In this document: positions 52,425-61,464 of the stretch, one piece after another
How positions within the stretch are numbered: the first letter of the stretch is position 1
Layout: every line of letters begins with the position of its first letter
Assembly (NCBI GenBank): GCA_009787485.1
Contig: WQWP01000001.1
Span: 1-61,486 of the forward strand
Source: Lentimicrobiaceae bacterium
GTDB lineage: Bacteria > Bacteroidota > Bacteroidia > Bacteroidales > WCHB1-69
Length of the DNA stretch: 61,486 nucleotides
Reading direction: 5' to 3'
Notes under the pieces: model-generated
What the model was told of the DNA's origin: nothing
Databases searched by the model: none
The model's input: only the letters and a program-made list of their open reading frames with translations
Position numbers and translations under genes: made by a program

Positions 52425-52682
52425 CTCCGCCTTCAGGAGTTGCGGCTGCCCTTTTATTTGTGGCGTAGTTCCGCAGGGACGTCATTTTATTAACCGTATG
52501 CAAGCGAAGCGCAGCTTACGGACAAGGCGATACGGGTATGCTAAAAAGCCTCGCATGAGGCGACACTATTGATACTGAAGTGTCGCCCCATGCGGGGCTA
52601 TAATGGTATGCACGGTCTTCTGCTCCGTAGGTTACGCTTCGCTTCACCTACGGTTAATCAAGTGTTTTCCCTGCGGGAAAAA
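52425..52682. repeat. Cluster of REP-like hairpins, including a nested 21-bp inverted repeat
   Basis: This fills most of the 420-bp gap between the TlpA-like and CPBP genes. The central unit (52547-52599) is a 21-bp inverted repeat with two mismatches, and each arm is itself a palindrome (AGCCTCGCATGAGGC; GCCCCATGCGGGGC), so it can form a cross. Around it are CCGTAGGT...ACCTACGG (52625-52653) with a TACGCTTCGCTTC loop, CCGTA...TACGG with a GCAAGCGAAGCGCAGC loop near 52494-52520, TTCCGCAGGGAC and TTCCCTGCGGGAA. Two hairpin loops are related (CGCTTCGCTTC and GCGAAGCGC). No protein-coding signal. Confidence 0.8.
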
Positions 52683-52710
52683 TGTTAAAAAATCAACAAG
52701 ACAGTTTTTG

Positions 52711-53805
52711 CTAATATGGATAAAGAGGAACAGATTCACTCATTTTTTTTTCCACTTTTTTACCATCAACAATATAGGGCTTGCACTGCGGTAAGGATTT
52801 GATAACATTTATGGCATCCTCCGCATAATTGTAGCCATATTCTTTCATAAAAATGGAACTTGTTCCCTCATATACGTGTACATTATATATGTTGCCACAA
52901 GTATCTATTGTAAAGCAAACCTGTATGCTGGTAGCAATTCCTTTTAGATGCTTAACCGCTTCTTCAGATCGTGGTCTTTCAAGTGTAGCGAATTTTTTAT
53001 AAGACCTTTGCCATTCATCCATATCATTTGGATCGAAATTGTATGGAATGGTATCGTTTGTGTATTGAGCAATTTCCTTTTGTCTTTTTATTTCTCTAAA
53101 TTTGCCGGGAGATGCTGCAATGAAAACGAGCGCTATTATGGGCGCAACTATCATGGTAGCGTTAAATCCAAAATGAGCAAATATTGAGGGAATAATTGAT
53201 TGATATTTATTGCGAAGCCAACTCAAATACAATGCCCCAATAAATAATGGAATTAAAGTAATCAAAAACTGTTTTACAGTAATATTAAACAAAAAGCCAA
53301 AATGAGAAATAGCAAATAACAGGGCTGTTACCACAATAATTAGTTTTATGGGAGTTTTTTCTTTATCGCTGTAAAGTTTTTGCCATAAACCTTGTATAAA
53401 CCCTCTGAACAAAAACTCTTCCGTTAGGGGAGCCAAAATGAGAATCAAAGGAATAATCATAAATGTATCGCCAAGCTCTCCTAAAGGGCTTAATGGCATT
53501 TCTTTAAATATCATAAAATAAACAACAAAAGCAATAGGGCTGCATATTAAATTAATCAGTAGCCCCACTCCAAAAGATTTCCAAATGACTTTTTTGGTAA
53601 TGCCTTTTACGTTTAACCCCAATACCTGATGCCATTCTCTTCGATAAAGGAACCAGGTAGCTCCAATCGCAAGTAAAAGCAAAAGCAATAAAAAAAATAT
53701 CCTCAGTAGTTGAAATTTAGCATCCACGTAATAAGTGCGTATCCAGAGTAGCGCTAATGCTGTAAAGATAAATATAACCGTTAAAATGGTCGTACGTTTT
53801 TTCAT
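52711..53805 (-). CDS. CPBP intramembrane protease with TonB-like C-terminal domain
   Basis: A 364-residue membrane protein. Residues 1-235 are an abortive-infection/CPBP (Rce1-like) protease with seven to eight hydrophobic segments: E129-E130 and R134 in TEEFLFRG (motif 1), H168 in FAISHFG (motif 2), and H211/N215 in HFGFNATM (motif 3). All catalytic positions are present. After a charged linker (about 235-290) comes a soluble domain with the pattern of TonB/energy-transducer C-termini: IQVCFTIDTCGNIYNVHVYE, EDAINVIKSLPQCKPYIVDG and KVEKKM. Joining a CPBP protease to a TonB-type domain is unusual. The substrate is unknown. Confidence 0.85.
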   Translation of the reverse strand: MKKRTTILTVIFIFTALALLWIRTYYVDAKFQLLRIFFLLLLLLLAIGATWFLYRREWHQVLGLNVKGITKKVIWKSFGVGLLINLICSPIAFVVYFMIFKEMPLSPLGELGDTFMIIPLILILAPLTEEFLFRGFIQGLWQKLYSDKEKTPIKLIIVVTALLFAISHFGFLFNITVKQFLITLIPLFIGALYLSWLRNKYQSIIPSIFAHFGFNATMIVAPIIALVFIAASPGKFREIKRQKEIAQYTNDTIPYNFDPNDMDEWQRSYKKFATLERPRSEEAVKHLKGIATSIQVCFTIDTCGNIYNVHVYEGTSSIFMKEYGYNYAEDAINVIKSLPQCKPYIVDGKKVEKKMSESVPLYPY

Positions 53806-53822
53806 AAAAGAATATGTTAAAA

Positions 53823-53860
53823 GATGGCACAGATTTTATCCATGAAAACCTTGTGCCATC
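53823..53860. terminator. Inverted repeat between the CPBP and large surface-protein genes
   Basis: GATGGCACA (53823-53831) pairs with TGTGCCATC (53852-53860) in the 81-bp gap after the minus-strand stop of the surface-protein gene. It may act as a terminator. The TGTGCCATCTGTGTCATC string is also a common Bacteroidota intergenic repeat. Confidence 0.45.
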
Positions 53861-53886
53861 TGTGTCATCTACGTGCAAAAACGCGG

Positions 53887-56800
53887 TTAATTGATGCTAA
53901 CCTTCGTAATTACCTGTTGGTTATCCTCCATAATGATGCGTACAGCATAAATACCGGCGGCTACATGCAATGTAATTTCAGTGGTTTCGGCATTGGATTG
54001 TCCTTTCCATACTACACGGCCAAACATATCCATGATTTCAACTGTTTTTACGGGGACAAGGTTTTCGTTCTTGATGGTAACTACGTTGGTATAGCTGAAG
54101 ACATTAAACCTAAGTTCGTTTTCATCAATGCCTACAATGCGTTTGAAGAATGCTTCAACAGTGGCGTCGGCTTTAATGTTTTTCAGCGTATATGCGTCAT
54201 CTTCTAACACAACCACTTTATTATTTACGAGAACTTTGTCAATTTCAAAGTTCTGGTTTGGTGTAAATGTAAATGTTTGGTCAGCACCGTGCGTTACCAT
54301 AAAAACACCATCAGGATTCATTGTTCCGCCTGCAAAAGCTCTGGCGGTAATGCGATATTGGTTAAGTACCGCGTTTTCAACTGTAATGTCATAATCTCTT
54401 ACAATATTATTGAGGGTATAAATTCCACCTATCGAATTCATGATCATGCCGCTGATCGTATCTCTAACCGTGATGTTAGATTGATTATAGCCCTCATCTA
54501 ATGTTACTTTAAACATAAACCTGCCGCCATGTGCAACTGTAGGAACTCCGGAAATCGGAACGCCTGCGGTGTCGGTATAAGTAGCTCCTGCTACATCCAG
54601 CAAGGTAATGGAATAGGTTAGTCTTTCAAATATGGCGGCAATGGTATGATTTTCCATTACATTTTCAAAGACGTAGAAGCCATTTGTTACAGCTCCTGCC
54701 TGATTGAATCCGTCAACCATTACGCGAATTAATTCAAAGCCTTGTTCTGCAACAAAGTCGAATCTTCTGTCGGTATTTGCCGGAACATTTACAACACCCG
54801 ACGGGCTAATGGATCCTCCTTGTGAAGCAGTTGCCGCAATGGTATAGGTGTCGGAAGCGAAAATTACATGCAGCGTGTGGTTTGCCTTTACATTAAAGAA
54901 ACGGTACAAACCGTTTTGTATCGCTTCGTGATTAACTATACCATCCACCAGTACGGATATAATGTAGAAACCCGGATCCGGATTAAATACATAAATAGGA
55001 GAATGAACGCCGTACTCTACTGTCGTAATTCCTTGCGGGTCAATAGTTCCACCTGTAGTAGCCGTTGCCGTAATGGTGAAGGTGAGTTTTGCGAATGTTA
55101 CTTCTACTTCGTGACTTTGAATTACATTGGTAAAAGTGTAAGATCCTGCCAATGCTGCCGCATGGTTAGGCACGTTGTCAATAAGCACGGTATTTACTCT
55201 GTATCCTTCATTCGGCACAAAAGTAAGGATAACATTATCGCCATGTTCCACAAGAATTGGGTTCGCAATAGGAACGATGAATCCGTTTCCTCCAGACACA
55301 GAAGTGGTGATCTCATAGATAATCTTTGAGAAAGTGGCGTGAATTGTACCGTTGGCTTTTACATCTTCAAAAGTATAGCTGTTGATAGCGCCTTCGCTGT
55401 TACCATTCACAATCACATCGTTTATTTCGTATCCGGTATTTGGAAAAATGTGGAAAGTTTGGTTGGTGCCCCAAACAACTTGCACAGCGCCGCTTGGGTT
55501 AATACTACCGCCCGGCTCAGCCGTTGCCATAATAGAATATGTAATAGGCTTGAAGGTTACAAAAAGGGTATGATTGGCATCCAAATCAAAAAACTCATAA
55601 GTAGCTATTGAGGTGCCTGTTACATTAACTATTACATCATCTACATATACTTTATCAATTTCAAAGCCATCATCAGCTATGATGGTAAATGGATAGACTA
55701 ACGTGCCTGAATCTATAGCAATGAAAAATTCTACAATTTCTCCGCTTTCATCAAATGGTATGGTTGGATATACGAAACCGCCTGCGTTTTGTGCTGCGCG
55801 TGGTCCAAATTGGATGATGTATTGCGGGAAATCTTCAAACTCCACATGAATGGTCCTATTAAAGCGAATATTTTCTAAATTGTAACGACGTATGGTATTA
55901 GGTACTGAAATCTCCTCGCCATCAATAAAAAGCGCGCGTACACGGTATCCTAAATCCATAATAAAATCGTACATTTTGTCCACTCCGCAATCTACATAAG
56001 ATAATCCTGCTGGACTAATATAATTCCACGGGCTTTCCATTTGAGACGGGGTAGCCATAACGGTATATTGCTTTATCGTTGTAAACACTTTAATCAAAGG
56101 AAGTTTTCCGGTTATGTTGGTAATAGTATGAGTATACCCCTCATTATTAGCTGTTGCATTATATAGTCCATGAAACTCATCACCTATCCATACTTCGTAT
56201 TGATAGCAATCGGCAGAAATATTGAAAGTAACATTTGAGCCGTGTGGTATGCAACCGGCAGGATTCATCGTTACTGTAGCGCCTGTTCCGATAATGTTAC
56301 CCGGGTTCATCGCGTAACAATTGGTAGCAAAGCTCACTGATAAGTTATGATAAGCCTGAATATTATCGAAAGTATAAGACCAGGGTGCAGTAGTTTCTGG
56401 ATTTCCTGTAAAAACGGGAATGCCATCTACTACCACAGTGGCGATATGAGCGCCCGGGTTAGGCGTAAAGGTATAAGTAGCATTTTGTCCTAATAAATAA
56501 TTGATCGTGGTTGCCGGAGCAACTGTGCCCAATAAAGGATTCATATTACTAACCGATATTGGATAATGGAAAATAGCAATAGCTGTTTTATTGGAGTCCC
56601 ATGTCCAAGGGGTGTTTGCAGAAATTGGCGTACCATCTATTTCCCAACGTAAGAAAATACAATTGAGCTGTGTAGGAACCGGAAGCGTACCGATAGGGAA
56701 ACTGTAAGTAACCGGTTTTGAAGTGGGAGAAACCGTACCTGTACTTGGATTGAATGTTAAGGTATATTGTCCAAGTTTAAACGATGCTACAATAGTTTGA

Positions 56801-59800
56801 TTAGCAGTTACATTTTGGAATGTATAAGTACCCGAACTAACTGCTGCCGGATTATTTACTCCGTTAATTAGCACCTGATCAATTTCGTATCCGGTATTCG
56901 GCGTGATCGTGTATGCTTGGCTTCCGCCATGATTTACCGTTGTAACTCCGGGAGGCGCAATCATTCCATTGCCTCCATTCACAGATGCCGTAATGGTGTA
57001 AGTCTTTATTTGGAAGTTTGCCGTAAAAGTCCGGCTTTCTGTTATATTAAATGAATAAGGATTCTCCGTAATCGTTGCAGTGCCTTCAGTCCAATTCACA
57101 AAATTATAAGCAGCGCCCGGCGTAGCATTAATGGTTACCTGAGCATTATAGTTATAAGTTCCGGCTCCGGTAAGTGTTCCGGCTCCATTCGGAGAAGATG
57201 AAAGCGTAACGGTGTATTCTGTTTTTTTAATATCATTAATGGAATCTCTTGGCGCAATTTGTCTGTCGGCATTGTATGGAATGACAAATCCGGCAACATC
57301 ATATCGTGTAGCCGGATTGGTAACGTAACCGGTAAAAGTTCCAAATTGATTACGACAAATCATATTGCCGGCACCTTGCGAAATTCCGATATTTGCGGCT
57401 GCACCGGTTCCAAAAGTGCCTCCTGCAAAAGCAACTTCTTCCAATTTCACCAATTGCGATTCATAATCAGTAAAATTAGCAAGGAGGTTTGCCATGGTTA
57501 GCGTAATGGGTTGCACGGGAGTTCCCGGAGTTCCTGCGGCAGTATTCACAAGGGGTAACAATTGACGCTGCCCATTAAATACGCTATACGTACCGATAAC
57601 GCCTCCTGAGATGATATCACCATTGTTATAAGTATTTGTAATTACCTGTGTTGCTGTTGGGTTATCGTAGATTATCAAACCACCGGTAGCGTCTTTTATG
57701 TAGATATTCCTGCCGTTACGAAATACAAAAGTAACATTTCCGGTAATTTTGTAGGTTAATGTGGGTTCCTGCGCGCCGGCAGCCTTAAATGCGGCTATGT
57801 TATCTACATTGGTTGGGAATGTATATGTTGCCGTAGCAATGCCGCTATTATCCATGTCTGCTTTTACTGCCATAGCTTTAATGGTAGTTGTTGTGCTGAC
57901 ATTGATTGGGTTGTTGTAAACCGAAGAACCTACAGTTGGGTCAGTCCCGTTGGTGGTATAATAGATCGTAGCGCCCTGTGTGGCACAGTTAATCGTAACA
58001 GCAACAGGCGCAAACTGGTTGCCTCCGGGAGGCGTAAAAGTTGGTGTTGCAACTGTGGATGAAGCAAAATCGGTAATACAGAGGTTGTCAATATTTATAG
58101 AATTAGTACTGCCGCCATAATATTTAATGATTCTGATACGGGCATTTCCGGGAACATCTACCTCGAAAGAGGCTTCAAGCATTTTACTTCCGCCGGCTAC
58201 CCAAGAGGGAGCAGCAGGCGTATTTCCTGCATTAATCCAGTTTGTACCTTGGTCGGTAGAGTACTCAAGGGCAAGAACACCACCGGAATGAGAACTGTAA
58301 GAAGCATAATTAAACGAAACGGTTCCTATTCCGTTGGGTCTGTCAAAAGACATTTCAATTCTATTCGTATTATCATTTTGATCGTTAGCATTATTCCCTC
58401 TCAAACGGAGCGATCTATTATCAAAGCGTCTGTCATTATCATCCATATTTCCTACAGCTGCAACCCTCCAATCATTGCCTTGCAGGTCGGTTACATCTCG
58501 TGCTGTGTAACTTCCTCCTGCCCACGCTGCGTCTTCAAAATCTTCAAGCAAATCACATTCACCGGCTTCAAAGAGTTTTATAACAAATAATGCGGAAGCA
58601 ATCGGGCTATTATCATGATTTGCTTTTACTCCAACCGCCTTGAGGTTATAAGTTCCGGTTTCATCTAATGGTACAGGGGCTGTATATAAAATAGAAGAAC
58701 TCGTTGGCTCTGTACCATCTAAGGTATAATAGATAGCAGCGCCTTCGGTAGAGCAAGTTATCTCTACAGTTTTTGTTTCGGTAAAGGAGCCTCCGTTTGG
58801 AGCGATCACCGGAGTGGCAACAATAGGATTTGCAGTACCATAAGACTCCCATATAAAGTTATCAATACATGTTTGGGCATTAGTAGTTCCTGTTCCTTGC
58901 AGTTCAATTCTTACGGTGAAGCTACCCGATATGTTCAAATTTTCCGCCTCTAACGTTCTTAGCTCGGTATCGCCACCGCAGTTCTCTCCCGTAGCAACCA
59001 AATTGCCATTGATATAAACTTGAACAATTCGAGTTGCTGTTGAGGTATAGGCTCGTTTATAATCTAATGAAAACTTTGAGATACCTCCCGGAATAGTTGC
59101 TTGAACGAACGATGATGGGTTTCTTAATACAGGGGTTACGCTTTCAATAGTCCACGGCGGATTTTGTTTATTTCCATCTTGACAGGCATCCCATTGCCAT
59201 TCATAGCCGGTTGAACCGACTTGTGTACCGGCATTATATGCAGTGCTTCCTGCTAAGTTAGTTAATGTGTTAAAGGTTTCGTGGTGTTCCTCGCCGGTTA
59301 CTTCCTGATCCATTTTATAGAGTGTCAGATGTTGTTGGGTGCCTGTATAGCAGGCAAAGCGCGGAGAAGCTGTGTTATATTGTAAAAAACGTCCTGCAAC
59401 GTTTACATTTTCAACTCGAAATAAATTGCTTACATAAGTAAATGTCCATCTTGCCGCATTAGTTACATTGGCTATAAAAAGCGCTGAATTATTGGCTCCA
59501 TTAGATGAAACATATTGGGCAATAGCTTCATTATAGATGGTTTTAGAACTCCCGTCTGTTTCTATTTTCCAAACTATAGAAGGATCCGGATTAGTAATTA
59601 TGTCGGCTGCCGGAGTTATTGCCGTACTCAAAATATGGATACTATTACCTGAGCCTGATGTCGTATTAATCATTGCAAAAGTAGCGCCATACGCAATTAC
59701 ATACTCCCCGTCTGTCAAATCGGCGAGAGAGGTAATTTTAGTAAAAGTTCCGGTTCCGGAGTATTGACCGCATAAAGTGTTTGAAAAGCCCAATATCATT

Positions 59801-59844
59801 ATTATGGTAAGGGCAAAGCATTTAAAAAAAGAAAAATTTTTCAT
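53887..59844 (-). CDS. Giant T9SS-secreted multidomain surface protein
   Basis: A 1985-residue exported protein, signal peptide KNFSFFKCFALTIIMILGFSNTLCGQ. Order of parts: an N-terminal beta module (about 30-190), a jelly-roll-like region, and two chitobiase/hexosaminidase C-terminal-type domains (ITCSTEGAAIYYTLDGTEPT near 370; INCATQGATIYYTTNGTDPT near 610). An OB-fold-like module follows (FVFRNGRNIYIKDATGGLIIYDN near 700), then about 12-13 repeats of 70-85 residues of the divergent InlB B-repeat type (GGxIxPxG ... GYEIDxVLVNG ... YTFxNVxANxTIxATF). The end is a T9SS type A sorting domain (VEIMDMFGRVVWKG ... AAGIYAVRII ... VITKVSIN). No enzyme domain is visible, so it is probably an adhesin or matrix protein. 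Promoter -7 at 59890-59897. Confidence 0.92.
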   Translation of the reverse strand: MKNFSFFKCFALTIIMILGFSNTLCGQYSGTGTFTKITSLADLTDGEYVIAYGATFAMINTTSGSGNSIHILSTAITPAADIITNPDPSIVWKIETDGSSKTIYNEAIAQYVSSNGANNSALFIANVTNAARWTFTYVSNLFRVENVNVAGRFLQYNTASPRFACYTGTQQHLTLYKMDQEVTGEEHHETFNTLTNLAGSTAYNAGTQVGSTGYEWQWDACQDGNKQNPPWTIESVTPVLRNPSSFVQATIPGGISKFSLDYKRAYTSTATRIVQVYINGNLVATGENCGGDTELRTLEAENLNISGSFTVRIELQGTGTTNAQTCIDNFIWESYGTANPIVATPVIAPNGGSFTETKTVEITCSTEGAAIYYTLDGTEPTSSSILYTAPVPLDETGTYNLKAVGVKANHDNSPIASALFVIKLFEAGECDLLEDFEDAAWAGGSYTARDVTDLQGNDWRVAAVGNMDDNDRRFDNRSLRLRGNNANDQNDNTNRIEMSFDRPNGIGTVSFNYASYSSHSGGVLALEYSTDQGTNWINAGNTPAAPSWVAGGSKMLEASFEVDVPGNARIRIIKYYGGSTNSINIDNLCITDFASSTVATPTFTPPGGNQFAPVAVTINCATQGATIYYTTNGTDPTVGSSVYNNPINVSTTTTIKAMAVKADMDNSGIATATYTFPTNVDNIAAFKAAGAQEPTLTYKITGNVTFVFRNGRNIYIKDATGGLIIYDNPTATQVITNTYNNGDIISGGVIGTYSVFNGQRQLLPLVNTAAGTPGTPVQPITLTMANLLANFTDYESQLVKLEEVAFAGGTFGTGAAANIGISQGAGNMICRNQFGTFTGYVTNPATRYDVAGFVIPYNADRQIAPRDSINDIKKTEYTVTLSSSPNGAGTLTGAGTYNYNAQVTINATPGAAYNFVNWTEGTATITENPYSFNITESRTFTANFQIKTYTITASVNGGNGMIAPPGVTTVNHGGSQAYTITPNTGYEIDQVLINGVNNPAAVSSGTYTFQNVTANQTIVASFKLGQYTLTFNPSTGTVSPTSKPVTYSFPIGTLPVPTQLNCIFLRWEIDGTPISANTPWTWDSNKTAIAIFHYPISVSNMNPLLGTVAPATTINYLLGQNATYTFTPNPGAHIATVVVDGIPVFTGNPETTAPWSYTFDNIQAYHNLSVSFATNCYAMNPGNIIGTGATVTMNPAGCIPHGSNVTFNISADCYQYEVWIGDEFHGLYNATANNEGYTHTITNITGKLPLIKVFTTIKQYTVMATPSQMESPWNYISPAGLSYVDCGVDKMYDFIMDLGYRVRALFIDGEEISVPNTIRRYNLENIRFNRTIHVEFEDFPQYIIQFGPRAAQNAGGFVYPTIPFDESGEIVEFFIAIDSGTLVYPFTIIADDGFEIDKVYVDDVIVNVTGTSIATYEFFDLDANHTLFVTFKPITYSIMATAEPGGSINPSGAVQVVWGTNQTFHIFPNTGYEINDVIVNGNSEGAINSYTFEDVKANGTIHATFSKIIYEITTSVSGGNGFIVPIANPILVEHGDNVILTFVPNEGYRVNTVLIDNVPNHAAALAGSYTFTNVIQSHEVEVTFAKLTFTITATATTGGTIDPQGITTVEYGVHSPIYVFNPDPGFYIISVLVDGIVNHEAIQNGLYRFFNVKANHTLHVIFASDTYTIAATASQGGSISPSGVVNVPANTDRRFDFVAEQGFELIRVMVDGFNQAGAVTNGFYVFENVMENHTIAAIFERLTYSITLLDVAGATYTDTAGVPISGVPTVAHGGRFMFKVTLDEGYNQSNITVRDTISGMIMNSIGGIYTLNNIVRDYDITVENAVLNQYRITARAFAGGTMNPDGVFMVTHGADQTFTFTPNQNFEIDKVLVNNKVVVLEDDAYTLKNIKADATVEAFFKRIVGIDENELRFNVFSYTNVVTIKNENLVPVKTVEIMDMFGRVVWKGQSNAETTEITLHVAAGIYAVRIIMEDNQQVITKVSIN

Positions 59845-59889
59845 AAAACGTTATTTTATTGGTTATTAATTTTTGGACTAAGAAGGCGA

Positions 59890-59897
59890 CAAATATA
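59890..59897 (-). promoter_or_regulatory. -7 promoter element for the giant surface protein
   Basis: TATATTTG on the minus strand, 46 bp before ATG 59844; exact TAnnTTTG. Confidence 0.65.
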
Positions 59898-60001
59898 AAA
59901 TATTCCTTTAATAAATAGGAGGTTTTTGGTTAAGAAAATATTATTTTTTATATGCTAACGTTTTTTTCTTTTCTTTGCACCCAATTTTTAACCCACCATT
60001 T

Positions 60002-60427
60002 ATGAAAAAACTTTTCTACACCTTGTTATTCGTTTTCAGCGGTTTTTTTCTTTTCGCACAAAACGCCGATGCCATTGTGGGCACTTATGAAAATCCTAAT
60101 GGACAATCGCATTTAGAATATTTCAAATCGGGCAGCACTTATTCCGCAAAAATTGTTTGGTTGAGTGAACCTAACGATGCAAAAGGAAATCCGAGAAAAG
60201 ATGTTAAAAACCCCGACAAGTCATTGCGCGACAGGCCTGTAATGGGCTTAGTAACCGTTACCGGACTGAAATTTGACGGCAAAGACACCTACACCGACGG
60301 AAAGGCTTACCGCGTTGCCGAAGGCGATGAGGTGAAAATGAAGATCAAAGTAAACAAAGACGGCTCGCTCGATGTTACCGGGTCTAAAGGTCCTTTTTCA
60401 AAAACGCAGACCTGGAAGAAGTTATAA
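60002..60427 (+). CDS. DUF2147 family exported protein
   Basis: From ATG 60002 the protein has 141 residues; the frame extends nine codons further, but those precede the signal peptide KKLFYTLLFVFSGFFLFAQ. The mature domain is the DUF2147 beta-barrel (IVGTYENPNGQSHLEYFKSG, SAKIVWLSEPNDAKGNPRKD, then a GLVTVTGLKFDG turn and a final TQTWKKL), a lipocalin-like fold in the periplasm of unknown ligand. Single gene in front of secE-nusG. Confidence 0.9.
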   Translation: MKKLFYTLLFVFSGFFLFAQNADAIVGTYENPNGQSHLEYFKSGSTYSAKIVWLSEPNDAKGNPRKDVKNPDKSLRDRPVMGLVTVTGLKFDGKDTYTDGKAYRVAEGDEVKMKIKVNKDGSLDVTGSKGPFSKTQTWKKL

Positions 60428-60465
60428 AAAAACGTTCTCCTTCACTTTTCGTATCAATATTTAAT

Positions 60466-60473
60466 TATATTTG
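60466..60473 (+). promoter_or_regulatory. -7 promoter element for secE-nusG
   Basis: TATATTTG followed by CGACCC, giving a leader of about 195 nt before the secE ATG. The leader (60480-60675) is AT-rich and ends in AATAATAATAAT with GTCGAATTAAGTCGAAT before it; no riboswitch or tRNA could be recognised in it. Confidence 0.6.
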
Positions 60474-60675
60474 CGACCCTTAAAAAACAGTATGCGTACA
60501 AGTAGATTTTAGGTAGCGCAACGTATTCTATGTTAGGGGTTTGAATTTATGTTTGTATATGGTTAATTAAATTAGGTATGGTAAAAATTTCAACTATTTC
60601 ATCCCAAAATTTCAAACAAAACAACCTTTGAACGTCGAATTAAGTCGAATAATAATAATAAAAAATAGATAAAAA

Positions 60676-60867
60676 ATGAAAAAAGTAGTGAATTATTTTA
60701 AGGAAACTTACGATGAGTTGGTTCATAAAGTAACCTGGCCCTCAATGAAAGATCTGCAAAATAGCGTTATCGTGGTGTCTATTGCTTCCCTTATCATAGC
60801 ACTTATAGTGTTTTTGATGGACGCCGTGTTTAATGCAGGTATGACCACCTTATTCCCTTCAATGTAG
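60676..60867 (+). CDS. secE: Preprotein translocase subunit SecE
   Basis: The small clamp subunit of SecYEG. 63 residues with the conserved amphipathic helix and hinge (FKETYDELVHKVTWPSMKDL, 8-27) followed by a single transmembrane segment (about 30-52). This is the short single-span SecE of most bacteria. Next to nusG in the usual secE-nusG order, 42 bp apart. The window therefore begins with SecA and ends with another Sec component. Confidence 0.95.
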   Translation: MKKVVNYFKETYDELVHKVTWPSMKDLQNSVIVVSIASLIIALIVFLMDAVFNAGMTTLFPSM

Positions 60868-60909
60868 TTTTTCATCTTAGTTGGTATTTTTACCCATAAC
60901 ACTTTGAGT

Positions 60910-61464
60910 ATGGCAGAAATTGAAAAAAAGTGGTATGTTATTCGTGCTGCTACCGGAACTGAAAAAAAGGTAAAAGCGAACATCGAAAGCGAAGTTCAGG
61001 CTTCTCCTTATGTTAAAGACATGGTAACGCGCGTGCTCATCCCCACAGAAAAAATTTACCAGATTCGCAACGGTAAAAAAGTGAGTAAAGAACGTAACTT
61101 CTTCCCCGGATATGTCTTCGTAGAAGCAATTATGACGGGCGAGACAAAACACACTTTGCTCAGCGTGCCCGGCGTGCTCGGATTTGTAGGATGCAAACGC
61201 AAAATCGATCCCCCTGTCGCCCTGCGCCCCATTGAAGTTACCCGCATGTTAGGAAAAGTGGACGAATTGCTCGAGCAAGACGATACGTACGCCACTCCAT
61301 ACATCGTTGGCGAAGAAATCAAAGTGATTGATGGTCCGTTCAACACTTTCACCGGTATTATTGAAGAAGCGAACACCGAGAAAAAGAAACTGAAAGTTAT
61401 GGTGAAAATTTTCGGTCGTAAAACCCCTCTCGAACTAAGTTTTATGCAAGTTGAAAAAGCGTAA
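60910..61464 (+). CDS. nusG: Transcription termination/antitermination factor NusG
   Basis: A 184-residue protein from ATG 60910 (AEIEKKWYVIRAATGTEKKV); an in-frame TTG at 60904 would add two residues and is less likely. The NGN domain (about 5-110) includes the RNA-polymerase-binding face (RNFFPGYVFVEA). The C-terminal KOW domain (about 130-184) starts EEIKVIDGPFNTFTGIIEEA and binds Rho or S10. It couples transcription to translation and Rho termination. The ribosomal protein L11 gene probably follows outside the window. Confidence 0.97.
   Translation: MAEIEKKWYVIRAATGTEKKVKANIESEVQASPYVKDMVTRVLIPTEKIYQIRNGKKVSKERNFFPGYVFVEAIMTGETKHTLLSVPGVLGFVGCKRKIDPPVALRPIEVTRMLGKVDELLEQDDTYATPYIVGEEIKVIDGPFNTFTGIIEEANTEKKKLKVMVKIFGRKTPLELSFMQVEKA

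Noticed and set aside
60500..60580. tRNA-like words (GGTAGCGCAACG as a D-arm, GGTTTGAAT as a T-loop)
   Set aside because: No matching acceptor or D/T stems can be paired at tRNA distances, so this is not called as a tRNA.
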